From: Effrenium voratum
Taxonomy: Eukaryota > Sar > Dinophyceae > Suessiales > Symbiodiniaceae
NCBI GenBank assembly: GCA_963377175.1
Contig: CAUJNA010000491.1
Span: 1,262,867-1,326,866, forward strand
Length of the DNA: 64,000 nucleotides
Direction of reading: 5' to 3'
The position numbers and the translations under genes are program-made. This document shows positions 51,001 through 61,856 of the stretch, one piece after another. How positions within the stretch are numbered: position 1 is the first letter of the stretch; each line of letters begins with the position of its first letter. The notes beneath the pieces were generated by a model. The model did no database searches, had not been told where the DNA came from, and worked only from the letters and a program-made list of their open reading frames with translations.

Positions 51001-54000
51001 GGCGTTCATGTACTCTGCCGTCCAAAAGACGTCATCCATGGGAATGACCTCGCCGTTCCTGGAATCGACCATTCCGAGTCGGGTCCCGTCGTGCACCATT
51101 GCATCGCACCGTGTCCTGTTCGGATACGAGTTGGAATTCCCAAGCGGTTGCTTGGCTTTTCCGAAGATGCCGGTGTGGTGGTCGCCGGATTCACCCTTTC
51201 GGGTCACGAACTTGGAGTCGATCTGATCACGAATCTCCGGCGGGTATTCAGGGGGAACGATCGTTTCCATGACCTTTGTCCATTCGTCAGCCTCGGTTCT
51301 ATCCGTGGCCTCCTTCCCGAAGTGGACATACTGGAACTGTCTGGGGCCATGCACAGTGCATTTGTCTGCATATGCGTGGGCCCAGTCAACCAGCGTGGCG
51401 CGTTTGGCCATATCACGTTGCCCATGGCGGTCATTGGGGACGGCAGCGTTCAGCGTCCTCGATTGATCACCCTGCTCTTTAGTCACCTGGTCCGAGTTCC
51501 TCGCCTTGTTTGCGTAGCTGGCCACGATCGGCTCGAAATTTTTCTCTCGAGCTGCGATGTGGTGAAGCACGAACCTGTCGGGCCGGGTGAACGCCTCGTC
51601 GAGGGAAATGGACCCTCTCTTGGGCTCCGTGTCGTCTCCATAGTAGTTGGGATTCCGCTCTTCGGGTTCCTCAAGCCCGCCGTGCACCGGATCCTTCGAC
51701 TCGGTGGCGCTAGCTCGGACGACCCTGTGTCGGGACGATCTCCGCTGAGCTCTCCACGCCTCAAGCGTCTGGAAGGTCTCCTGCGAGTCGGGGTCATAAT
51801 ACTCGCCGTCGGGGGTGATGGTATACCCCTCAACGGATATCCCCGCGTCCCCGGCGGAGGTGCGGGCATCGGGGTCCACCTCATCAAACTCCGAGAGATC
51901 CTCCTTTGTCGGAGGTCCTCCCGATCCAGTGCTCCCCCCTATCTCCATTGAAGAAGCAGCAGTGTGGGGATCGACTTTTGGTACGTCATCAGCCGTCCGA
52001 TCAGGGGTCGCTATGAGGTCATCGATGTTTTCCACAGTGTTGCCTCTGACACCCACCGGATTGGACGTGGTGGGGGCGGCCGGTTCTACCGGCATGCCAC
52101 GCCAGTATGCTATCTCGGCGTCAACATCCATGTCGTCATCCTTTTCCTCGACGGTCGGGAGCGTGGGGACGTCCTTCCTTTCACTTCCTGCTGGTTTCTT
52201 CAGCTCCTCAGCCTTCTTTTTGGCCGCCGCTGCAGCCTTGCGAGATGCCTCAGGCGTCGCGAGGCGCGGGAAGTTGCTCTCGTCCTTCCCGGGCGGAGTC
52301 AGCACAGACTTGGGTAATGGCCCCCCCCATCGTGGGGCCTTTGGCGGGTCGGTGGGCTCGGGAACCGGTGAACTTCCCCCGGAAGTGCGGATGTTTGGCG
52401 CCCGAGCGGGAGGTGCACCCTTGGCAGCCGTAGAGCCGGGATCCGGCGACTTAGCTGGCGTGCCGCCCTTTGCGGGCACGGAAGGGACAGGGGCCTTGGG
52501 GACACTCCTAATGTCGATGGGCCCCTTCGTCTTGGCGGGCGAGGCTTTTGGTGGCGAGACGGGGCGCGTCGGTGGCGACACCACCTTCGGCGCAGGGCCT
52601 TTGGGCTCGGCCTGGCGGGCAGGGGCCTTCGCCACAGAGGGAGCCGCCGCCTGTGCGGGGGGCGTCACCTTGGCTGCCGCATCAGTCATCTCCACATCAT
52701 GCGACTGGCCAGAGCTGTCTGCCCCGGCGACCTTCGCTGGCGGGGCGGTGGAGTAGGTTAACGAATCATCCCAGACCTTGGTCTGGAGAACCTTTTCGGC
52801 CTTCACCTTTGCGTCCTCGTCGGGAGGATACATGGTCTTCTTATACAATATGCCCAACGTTTTCGCAGCATTGGTCGCACTCATGACGCGGTGTAGCGTC
52901 CACGAGATGTCCACGGCCGCACTGGCGAGAGCCGGGAGCGCTACCACAGTTCTGTACTTGTTCGCAGGGGCGCCGGAACTGCCGACGCAGTGGTCGCCCC
53001 AGAAGGCGAAATCCGCAGGAACCATTATCAAGTTCCTCTTCATCGCTGCCCTGATGAACGTCGTGATGACGCCGAGCATGTTGGTATTTCGAGCGGGCTG
53101 AAGCCATGACGCAACCGAAATGAGGATCACCACATTGGATCCAGCCCTCCTCACGAACTCAAGCCTTTCCAGGGTGGTGTGGATGAGGGTTTGCGCGTTG
53201 CTCTTGATGACCGACACCTGCTTTTTCTCATCCCAATCGGCCAGGTCATGGAGACGGGTCGCAAAAATGCAGGTGTCATACTCCATGGCCCCCCTTCCCA
53301 CCGCTTTTTCGCGGTCATGAGTGAGCCGTGTGGCCTCTTCGACCATGGTGGCGATGGGGATGTGGTAACCGCTGTCAGTGGACCGGAGAGTGTCCAGTTG
53401 CGCACTGAACTCATCCGCCGTGATGTAAGAGCCCTTCTTGCTCTTCCCGCGCGACGCAAAGCAAAGGTCGTAGAAGACAAGCACCTGGGCATTGGCCTTA
53501 ATCGTTGGCTCCTCCAAGTATGTGGGAGGCCCCCAACCCGCTGCCATCGCGGCGAGGATACCGGTGACTCCGGTAGTGCTCATAGGCAGGAGGCCCTTCA
53601 ACACCGACGGTATAGTCGGGACATCAGAATCAATGCATGTGAGGGCGAATTCCGGGAACACGGTCAGGATGACGTTCCTGAACATTTGGTTTCCCCAACC
53701 TATCCACTCTTTTTCGAGGGCATTCTGGTCGTATGTAGTCAGATGAGAGGTTTTAGGCCTGCTCAGGCTGGGGAGCACCTCACTCTCGGGGTTCGTGATC
53801 CACTCTTGCTTGTACTTCCCGATCATCTTGTCGATGTCAAGAAACATAGTGGACGGCGCCAGATGCTCCTCCATGATGTAACCCGAATATTTCGGGTACT
53901 CATTTTCGAGCGCAAATGGGATCGACGATCCAGCCTCTTGCACCTTCACAGCGTATGTGTTGCTGACGAGACGATGCCTGGCGAACTCCGGACTGAATCC

Positions 54001-55630
54001 ACCAGTCTTCGTGGGGGTGCTAGGAGCAGCCAATCGCTCCAGTTCGCGCTTGGTCGCGCCAATCTCCCCGATAGCATTAGGCTGAAAGAAGGCGCGCTTC
54101 CTCCAAGAGAGCGACGGGGAGCAAGGGTTAACCTCAATGTAAGGGTTGAACCGTTGCAACTCGACGTCTCCGTTTGCGTAACACGTGGAGAACCCCTCAC
54201 CACCCGTGATCAGCTCCAGGTCATGGGAGAACTTGATGGCGAGAGCAAAAATGGGTGCCCGAGCCAGCATGAGACGCCGCGTTTTATCTCCGCGGGGGTT
54301 GTCACCACTGGCAGCATCCACAGGCAGCATGAAAGAAAGATGGGCCCATACTCCTTGGCCGTAGTGCGCCCACGGGGTGTACCCGAGCGCTTGGCTGTAC
54401 ACCAGCGATGTCCAAATCCCGAGTTTGTCCTCGGACTCTGAACTCACCACCTCTTCATGGGCGATGGAGGCCCAAAGGGAGAACTGGCTGAGTCCGTGTG
54501 CCCAGAGCTTGTACTCAATGCTCCCCTGTTGCCATTGGTTCCAATTCGGGGACTCGGCATCAATGACGGACGAGAGAGAGGGTACGATCCAATATCCCTC
54601 GCCTGCCGTGATGCCGTAGTCATGGGCCACGTTGGTCACCCCGGGGGTGGCGAGCCTCTCAACCTTGTTCCACAGGAAGAACTGGTCAAGCACGGTTGCG
54701 ACCTTCAGTTCAGAGGTCATGTGCTCCGCAAATGCTCCCGCCGTAGGCCTCCATGGATGGCAGATGGTCGATCGATCTGCTGGTGGTCCTATCCTGACAC
54801 ATGTCGATAATCTCCTCCAAGGTTCTATCCTTAATGAGGGAGATGCCATCAACAACGATCTCTGGGGGAACAAACATAGCAAGAGGGCGCATTTGTAGCC
54901 ACTTTCTCACCATGGAGGGCTCGTACCGAGTGAAGCTGCTGATGCCTCCCGTGTGTTGGGAACGGCGCGGATCACCCATGTCATAGCAGTCGGTTGTGAA
55001 GCCGACATAGCTCCGGTACTGGTTCTGCTTGACCGCCCAGTACTCAGTCCTCCAGTTCTTCTTCAACTCCCCGTCGGCGTTCGTGATGGACGAAGACCAT
55101 CCTCCTCCGGATGGTCGACAGCAGGGGTGTACTGCCGGGTCGACATCCTTCGTCTCATCGAGCCCGAGCGGCGCAATGTGGGCGTGAGGGAGGTAGTGGG
55201 TGGCAGAGCCACGGATGGGGATCGCATCGCACAGGATTGCCGCAGCGGTCAGGGCATTGTGCTCAGTGGCGATGAAACCAGAATCCTTGAGCAGGGCGAT
55301 TATGTTGGCCGCCCTTCCTCTTCGGTAATTTAGGATCTTGGTCCTAACATCCGCGGGAAAGGAATCATAGCCCTCACATTTGACGAGACCATTGATCATG
55401 GTCTCCACCTGCTCTCCGGTGATCACATCGCTCAAACGGGCAGCCTTTAAAGCCGCGCGACCGTTGAGCTTGGAAACCCAGCTGTTGAAGCTGTTCTGCA
55501 TGATGTTGGCCACGGCTTTTACGCGGCCGGTGACGGGGTAGGGGAACCGCAGCGAAGATGCGCTGGAAGGTGTGGGGAGGCTTTTCTCAGCCCCAGCCCT
55601 GGTGATCGATCCGCTTTCCGCGGAAGCCAT
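48079..55630 (-). CDS. Giant ORF (~2,500 aa) associated with the copia-like element; one frameshift
   Basis: Start at ATG 55630 (MASAESGSITRAGAEK), supported by alignment with copy A at 1461. The first ~290 codons are in one frame. The frame changes once between about 54,720 and 54,800, and 2,200 further codons run to a TGA at 48079. I do not recognise the protein. Visible parts are an ordered N-terminal ~700 residues (KRAFFQPNAIGEIGATKREL, VLVFYDLCFASRGKSKKGSY, VVILISVASWLQPARNTNML) and a ~250-residue Pro/Ala/Lys-rich disordered linker near 52.0-52.7 kb. Ordered middle and C-terminal parts follow, with a four-cysteine zinc module CHRC-x10-LCTAC near 48,620. No polymerase, protease or helicase motif is evident. 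It lies 541 bp after the pol stop on the same strand, as in copy A. It could be a giant gag of a tandem element or a 3' accessory ORF. Confidence 0.6.
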
Positions 55631-56170
55631 ATCACAGAACCCGCGTAGAATTAGCGGAGGTGGGAAGTGGTCCAAGGCAGCCGCCGGCGGCGGTGCAGGA
55701 GGGCGATGGAGATCGCCAGTGGTCGCACAGCAGCGGTGCGTGAAGGTGGTGAAGATCACCAGCAGCCGATCGGCTGTCGAGGCCGGGGTGGAAAGTCCGT
55801 CTAAGACACGTCACCCGGGCCAGGGAATGTTGCAGCAGCGGCCCAAAGCGCGAGGCGGGGCGGCTATGTGCAACACTCAGGCTCTCACAAATAGTGAAAA
55901 TAGAGGAGCTCAATTGGATTTAGAGATGAATCGTTCACAATCTCAAGATCGACAATACCATCAAGAATAAACAAAGGTCTAAGCCCCGTGTGTAGGGGAG
56001 TCCCATATCGTCTTGAAGTGGTCGGAAATGTGCATTGCTTGCCGATGTAGACTTCCGAGGAAGTCGTGCTCAGCTGAGAGAGCCAAAAAGCGACATGTAA
56101 ACGCTTATGAGCATCCCACACTGCATGGCGAGCAACAAGAGAGCACAGGTTCTACAGAGATCGAACACAT
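55631..56170 (-). other. Spacer between pol and the giant ORF (possible LTR or leader)
   Basis: About 540 bp. The part next to the giant ORF (55,631-55,760) is conserved with copy A in a coding-like way (THRCCATTGDLHRPPAPPP versus TYRCCAAFGDLPRP), so it is an element leader. The rest has no ORF. I looked for a second copy that would mark it as an LTR (45.8-46.2 kb, 26.6-27.5 kb, 1.6-1.95 kb) and saw none within the window. Confidence 0.4.
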
Positions 56171-59100
56171 TCAACCGAAAATTTCATCGAAAATTCTTTC
56201 CCAGGCAACATCGTGAAAAGAGAAGTTGTTCCTCCCGTTTCGAAGCGATATAGAGCAGGGTACACAGCGCAATCGATCATTAGTCCGTTTGTTCACGGCA
56301 ACAGTAATGACGGTGGCGTGACCGTAAGCTCCAACCTGGCAACTGCAGAGATTAGATCTGTATAGGTCATGGTCATCAATAAATTGGCGGATTTTCTGAA
56401 CGCAGAGTCCGGGTAGGTCGCCACCAAATCCGATAACAATGTCAAATTCGTGATGTATAGCACTCAGGGCAATGGCAAGAGAAGAGGCAGTAAGTGCGTC
56501 GCACTTTTGTCGAAACCTCCTGATCTTGGACCAATCCCTTTTGCAGGAATCCGGGCATGAAGGAAAAATATTGAACACAGCAAAATTATCTCTTTTTCCT
56601 TTTAATCCGGGATACGTAGAGATCCCTCCGGTGCTTCCATCATCGAGATCGATTTTTACGACTCTGTGCCCGCGCTGAGGGGGCAGGAGTGGTAACACCG
56701 ATGAGTCAATGACAACGGTCAGGTTGTCATTCTCAGACGCCCTAATCTCGGTGATTGAAATCCTGCAATCTGAGATGTTGGCGTCATTGATGAAGGAGTT
56801 GAACTTTGAGTCATGATCGGATTCAACACGAACCCCCCTGATTGGTGGAAGAGCAGGAGCGGCAGGGGGAATATGCACGGGTTGGGTGGGATGGGAGAGA
56901 TATGATTGCAGAAACCCCTGCTTGAACATCCCAAGGGTGTGGAGATTTTTGCTCCATACGATCTTGTCGACGCACGCCTTTGTGAGGATGTCGGCTCCCT
57001 GATAGTCCGAAGGGCATGCTACGAAACGGAATATCTTGTCATTGTATCGCTCATTGAGCCACGCGATATCAACCCGTTGAGTACGCGACATGTATCGCAT
57101 GTTCGGGTTGTTGCCTGTGACGATTATTCTGCATGCGGCTTCATTGTCCTCAAGGACGCTGATGGGTTGTGGGATCGAAGCGTCATATTTGATTTTGCAC
57201 TTACACACGATTGAGTCCGATGAGCCGCGACCGATGGCAAAGTGCCAGAGAGCGGCGAGCATCATGGCCTCTTTAGAAATGCCGTGATCGAGGGCGACAA
57301 TTTCGGCCTCGGGAGTAGACTTCGATACGGAAGTTTGCTTCTTGCTCACGGCGGTGATGGGCATGTAGGTTCGGGGGCCAACGAGGCACACGAGGACCCC
57401 GGATGTGCTTTTTGCGTCGGTGCGATCACCGGCGAGGTCAGCATCGCAGTAGGTGACGACTTCGATCATATCAGATCGATCGCCAACCCATCCAGAGAGG
57501 TGCAATTCAATGGTGGAGTTAATGTACGACACGAGCCTGTGAAGCTTCTTGTCGCACAATTGGTTCCACTTTGTGATTCTGCTGGCAAGCGCTTGCACTG
57601 GTCGGATTAAATCATAACGGCCCATACGAGCACCAGATAAGATTTTCATTAAGACTTGTGCAGCTGCGTCGCCTAGGACGCCGGGCTTGGCAGAGATGAC
57701 CTCGATGTCTTCTTTTTGATCAACAAGCCTGTCAAACTCCGGGTTTACCGGGTTCTCGTCAAACTCAGGCTTGCTCTCGTCGAGGAACGGGGTCTCGACA
57801 GTCTGAAGGGCCTTTGGAAATTTTGACTGGCACAGTTCGAGGTAACGCTCAACACATGCTTGCATGAAGCAAGATTCGTTGTACTTGATGAGGTTGATCT
57901 TGGCTCTGCCGCGACATGCGTCGGCAGCAGGCCTTCGGTCTGGCCCGAAACGCATCTCCGGTATAGGCTTCGAGGGAGGATGTCCGACCGTCCAGGCAGT
58001 TCTCGGATCGAAGGGCCCATCAACGGTGGCAGATCTGAACTCGTGCTCGCAGCCGAGATACCTCTTGAGAGGACGAGGCTCCTCCATATTGATAACGGAA
58101 CCTATGAGTCTCCACCCTTCGGCGAGGTTAGCCGATGGGCCACTTTGCTTGAAATCGTCAACGTAGACAACGAGAAAGGTCTCAAGTGCGGGGTGACGAA
58201 AAACACTGGGCCAGTCGGGAATGGGCACAAATCCAACCTTTTTAAGTTGGGTTTCGCAGTGCTGTTCCCAAAAGCCTCCAGCGTCGGGGTGTCCATATAG
58301 AGCAAGAACAAGGGGGCATACGGGGTCTTGCATGCCCTCCCAATCCTTTGGCCATTGATCACGGGGAAGGCGTATCCATGTCTTGGTTCCGCCGAGCAAC
58401 GCCTGTGTATATGCGGATTCCCCGTCACTGACTTCAAGCGAGTTTCCTGGCAAAAGTCCGTACGAATCAGCAACCTTTCCCGCCGCCATGGTGGCAGGGC
58501 ACGAAGTGATTTCGGAAAACAGAGCCCAGGCATTGGACTCATCCCTAACGTGACATCCCTCGAAGACAACACGGCCCTTGAACTTCCTGTTCGGATCATC
58601 CTCAGCAAGTTCGTGATTCTTTTCGACGCATATGTCAAAAATACGACCGACGTGAACTTTGGTCCCTTCTCGTTTTGCCTCAGCAGCGACGTCACGCCAC
58701 TCACGCACCCTGGATTGGTCCCAACAGCCAAGATCCCTGAGCTTCTTCCACTCTTTTTCTAGGGCGGCGAAGGCCTTGGGGTCGAGCTTTGCCTCCTTTC
58801 GAGGCACAGGGCGAGCGACACAGGCACTGAACGGAGGGAGCCCGAGGAATGGACTGTGACCGGACCCATCGGCCCCACGAGGCATGGCAAACCACTCGGT
58901 GTTTCCGGTGGAGGACCACACATGTGATGGGAAAGTAGCGGATGCAGCGGGGGCACCTTTGTCGGTGCTACCGAATCCTTGCCCCCCTCTTTCGGTGGCA
59001 TGCGGCTTCTGCACGCATATGACGGGCTCAAGAATAGAGACGCGCTCAAGAATGAGTTGCGCGATTTTATCTCCCTTCTTGATGAGGAAGTCACTGTTCG

Positions 59101-61336
59101 AATGGTTGAAGATTACAACTTTGACCTCTCCGGTATAGTCGGGGTCGATGACGCCGGCACCGATGTCAATCATGTGCTTGGCAGCAAGGCCAGAGCGGGG
59201 GGCTATTCTCCCGTATACTCCCTCGGGGATGGTGATGGCCAAGCCAGTCCCGATGGTGGCTTTGTCGCCAGCGGGGACTATGTGATCATCGGCCGATTGA
59301 AAATCCAGACCAACACTTTCAGGAGTCCCGCGATTCGGGACAGCGATCCCTTCCCGAAGAGGATGGATATAGAGCGCATGGGGGTCTCTTTTCCAAGCAG
59401 CGCGGTTGTTGGGCTCGGCGACCGCGACAGGAATCGTAGATCTCTCAGTCCTCCCTCTGTACCAGGATTTGATGATCGTCTGGCACATCTGCTTTGGATA
59501 GAGGGCAGTGAGCGGAGTGAGGGACCCCTCAATTCTGGCGTGCGCGAACCCCTTTTCATGATGACACGTTCGGCCCCCGAGCGCGGCGGCGAGGTCGGGA
59601 GAGTTCGTAGCGATTCTCCACTGCTTCCGGATGGGCGTTCCGTTCTTGTCCTTCATTCCGAAGTCGCATCCGTCAATATTGACAGTGAGAATCTCAGGAT
59701 CGTTAAGAAACTTCTTCATGAAGGGTTGAGACCATCCAAGGCAATGACGTGGCCATTCATAGGCAATTCGTCCACCACCCTTCCGCACTTCATGAGAAAC
59801 TCGAATGAAGGCCGCGAACATGATTTGGGACTGTCTTCGAGCGTCGTTAAGCTCGGCGGCGAACTCGGGTCCGTACTGAGAAAGGTTGACGTATTGCCAA
59901 GTACTCCAAGGTCCACAGGGAATAGAGGACCAAAGATCGCATTTAGGATTCTTCCTAACGATCTCTATTAGCCTCTTAACGTCCTTGCCCTTAAGGATAT
60001 CAAAGGAGCCCTTGTGCACGCGAATGGCATTTCCACCAAATTCAAACATAGTGGCGGAAAGTGCGGAATCGGCTTCGCATGCAAATTCAATTAAAAGTGA
60101 TTTATTGGAGGTGGCCGGCGCGCCAGGGTGATCGTCTCTAGGCTTGGAGCGAGACTTCTCAACCTCAAGCTCCCTTTCAGTGCTGACATAGATCCTTCGC
60201 GCGGTGAGCGACATGGCTCGCCAATCATCGGACGAGATGGAGTTGGGCTTCCCCGTCCCGGTGTAGGGACGGTCTTTGCGTTTGGAGGACTGAGGATAAT
60301 CAATGTCCTCCTTACTTCCCGGTAATACATCTTCGCAGAGCGGCTTCTTGGGAGAGGGACGCCTCCTTTTGGGCGCGCACCCCTTGTCAAAGAGGATGGT
60401 AACCCCGGTCCAGAACTTGTGTGTTCTAACCCGATGGCCGCTGGCATACACATCACGGGAGTCGCGATAGACCTCATCTCTGGAGTCGAGGAAGTTGCAA
60501 TGAGTGATCCTGACGTCGTCGAGATCAGCTTGGACCGGCCCCCCTGAAGGCAGAGGACGGGTGTCGTCTCCAAAGAAGTCCTTTCTCGCCTTGACATGGT
60601 ATCGATGCCAGGACCTTTCTTCTTCAAAGCGCACCCAGTAGTCATCCCTTTTGTCAGGGGAAGATCCATCCGAGACGTGACGATCTATGAGGTCAGTCTC
60701 AGGAACATTGTCAGAGCCATCATTCTGTCGCCGATTTCGACGATCATCCTCATCGTCCCCATGATCAAAGCGCCCCTCGTCAAAGCTGAAGGACTCGTCT
60801 TCACGGGACAGAATTTTTCCGCTGAGGCGATCAGGGTCTGGCAGGCGATCATGCTTGTATGATGCAATTTCTCGGGTACGAGCCTCATATGCTTTTAGCA
60901 GAGGAAACACGAACGGCTCTTCAGCATCGTGGTAGATCTGTTTCACTTGGTGGATACTAGGCCGAACAACTCCAGCCTGAAAATGCTCGAGGTCAGCAAC
61001 ATAGTAGTCGCCTTTCCATTTCCCTCCGGGTTCGAACCGATCACCAAGGAAAACACCAGGTTTGGCAACAGGGGCGAACTTGGGAGCCTTATAGTGATCG
61101 TGTTCTTCGCCGGGAACAGCGGGAGCGATACTAGATTCTTCCTCAGCGAATTCAGCGAGGGGGTCGTAGTCACAGTCGCGCAGAGCTTCCTCGATTTCTT
61201 CTGCTGACATGGGTTCATAGTCATCATCAGAAAGAGGTGCGTCTTCCCTTGAGGTTTCGCCCCATTTCTCGAGAGCGTGGACGTCGACCTGAAAATAGGT
61301 TTCGCCAATCTTGCGATTGATCATCTCTAGGATCAC
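56171..61336 (-). CDS. Copia-like polyprotein, copy B: MTase-like, dUTPase, RT, RNase H, C-terminal domain (1,721 codons)
   Basis: One uninterrupted frame. Residues ~80-120 contain KPGVFLGDRFEPGGKWKGDY, a block typical of dinoflagellate copia proteins. Residues ~412-630 are a methyltransferase-like domain: IEFACEADSALS in the SAM-motif-I place, SIPCGPWSTW as the Pro-Cys motif, YEWPRHCLGW where ENV would be. Residues ~665-795 are a complete dUTPase: SVGLDFQSADD, GRIAPRSGLAAKH, GVIDPDYTGEVKV, KKGDKIAQLIL, RGGQGFGSTD. RT follows with YVDD at 1058-1061 and LALYGHPDAGGFW before it. Copia RNase H follows with YCDADLAGD near 1296, STPEAEI near 1340, and HIDI-like RTQRVDIAWL near 1418. The last ~220 residues form a domain that I do not recognise but that is conserved in copy A. 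The active-site residues look intact. Expression would need the upstream frames to be continuous. Confidence 0.88.
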   Translation of the reverse strand: MILEMINRKIGETYFQVDVHALEKWGETSREDAPLSDDDYEPMSAEEIEEALRDCDYDPLAEFAEEESSIAPAVPGEEHDHYKAPKFAPVAKPGVFLGDRFEPGGKWKGDYYVADLEHFQAGVVRPSIHQVKQIYHDAEEPFVFPLLKAYEARTREIASYKHDRLPDPDRLSGKILSREDESFSFDEGRFDHGDDEDDRRNRRQNDGSDNVPETDLIDRHVSDGSSPDKRDDYWVRFEEERSWHRYHVKARKDFFGDDTRPLPSGGPVQADLDDVRITHCNFLDSRDEVYRDSRDVYASGHRVRTHKFWTGVTILFDKGCAPKRRRPSPKKPLCEDVLPGSKEDIDYPQSSKRKDRPYTGTGKPNSISSDDWRAMSLTARRIYVSTERELEVEKSRSKPRDDHPGAPATSNKSLLIEFACEADSALSATMFEFGGNAIRVHKGSFDILKGKDVKRLIEIVRKNPKCDLWSSIPCGPWSTWQYVNLSQYGPEFAAELNDARRQSQIMFAAFIRVSHEVRKGGGRIAYEWPRHCLGWSQPFMKKFLNDPEILTVNIDGCDFGMKDKNGTPIRKQWRIATNSPDLAAALGGRTCHHEKGFAHARIEGSLTPLTALYPKQMCQTIIKSWYRGRTERSTIPVAVAEPNNRAAWKRDPHALYIHPLREGIAVPNRGTPESVGLDFQSADDHIVPAGDKATIGTGLAITIPEGVYGRIAPRSGLAAKHMIDIGAGVIDPDYTGEVKVVIFNHSNSDFLIKKGDKIAQLILERVSILEPVICVQKPHATERGGQGFGSTDKGAPAASATFPSHVWSSTGNTEWFAMPRGADGSGHSPFLGLPPFSACVARPVPRKEAKLDPKAFAALEKEWKKLRDLGCWDQSRVREWRDVAAEAKREGTKVHVGRIFDICVEKNHELAEDDPNRKFKGRVVFEGCHVRDESNAWALFSEITSCPATMAAGKVADSYGLLPGNSLEVSDGESAYTQALLGGTKTWIRLPRDQWPKDWEGMQDPVCPLVLALYGHPDAGGFWEQHCETQLKKVGFVPIPDWPSVFRHPALETFLVVYVDDFKQSGPSANLAEGWRLIGSVINMEEPRPLKRYLGCEHEFRSATVDGPFDPRTAWTVGHPPSKPIPEMRFGPDRRPAADACRGRAKINLIKYNESCFMQACVERYLELCQSKFPKALQTVETPFLDESKPEFDENPVNPEFDRLVDQKEDIEVISAKPGVLGDAAAQVLMKILSGARMGRYDLIRPVQALASRITKWNQLCDKKLHRLVSYINSTIELHLSGWVGDRSDMIEVVTYCDADLAGDRTDAKSTSGVLVCLVGPRTYMPITAVSKKQTSVSKSTPEAEIVALDHGISKEAMMLAALWHFAIGRGSSDSIVCKCKIKYDASIPQPISVLEDNEAACRIIVTGNNPNMRYMSRTQRVDIAWLNERYNDKIFRFVACPSDYQGADILTKACVDKIVWSKNLHTLGMFKQGFLQSYLSHPTQPVHIPPAAPALPPIRGVRVESDHDSKFNSFINDANISDCRISITEIRASENDNLTVVIDSSVLPLLPPQRGHRVVKIDLDDGSTGGISTYPGLKGKRDNFAVFNIFPSCPDSCKRDWSKIRRFRQKCDALTASSLAIALSAIHHEFDIVIGFGGDLPGLCVQKIRQFIDDHDLYRSNLCSCQVGAYGHATVITVAVNKRTNDRLRCVPCSISLRNGRNNFSFHDVAWERIFDEIFG

Positions 61337-61856
61337 TCAGGTTTCTCCACGTGGTTGACTGAATAGAGTCATTTTCACCGTTGAGATATTTAATGATGGT
61401 GAGAGTTTCGTCAGCGAGGAATTCAACGTCGATCGGGCAGTTGGAGCCCCTTGGATCGAAGAGTTTCTTTCTAGGTGTCCGGTGTATACGGATAACACAC
61501 TCGTTCTCTTCGTCTTTGCTCCAATAGTCATCGTCGGCAGGCTTATTTTGATCTTCGGGGGCGTTTTTGATCCCCCCCTTTTCAACACGACGCGGTTTGG
61601 GGGCGACGGGGAAGAAATCAACCAAGCAACCGAAGGGAAGAAGCTTGCCATTGAAAGGAAGGGGGGCGTGTCTTTTAGACCATGCGCTTCCACCTCCCCG
61701 ATTCTCGATGTTCCTAGCGACGGCAAAGTACTTTGTTGCGTAGGGCCACCATCGGGCTTCTAACCCGGCTTGACGTAAAAGCACACGTGCACCATGGAGG
61801 ACTAATTTGACTTTGTTCTCAATGATGCCGTCTTTGGCATTCCCGGAGTAGACCAT
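61227..61856 (-). pseudogene. Integrase C-terminal half of copy B, displaced by one frame
   Basis: Continues the integrase after the second catalytic Asp in a shifted frame. NAKDGIIENKVKLVLHGARV contains the third acidic residue (Glu of IEN, equivalent to IERA/IEN-K in other copia integrases). LLRQAGLEARWWPYATKYFA follows, then the GKLLPFGCLVDFF segment of the copia integrase C-terminus and a charged tail. The shift in lies near 61,835-61,850 and a compensating shift near 61,345 returns to the frame of the 1,721-codon ORF. Two compensating one-base changes flank an otherwise well-kept protein, so the element is recently inactivated, or these are sequencing errors. Confidence 0.75.
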
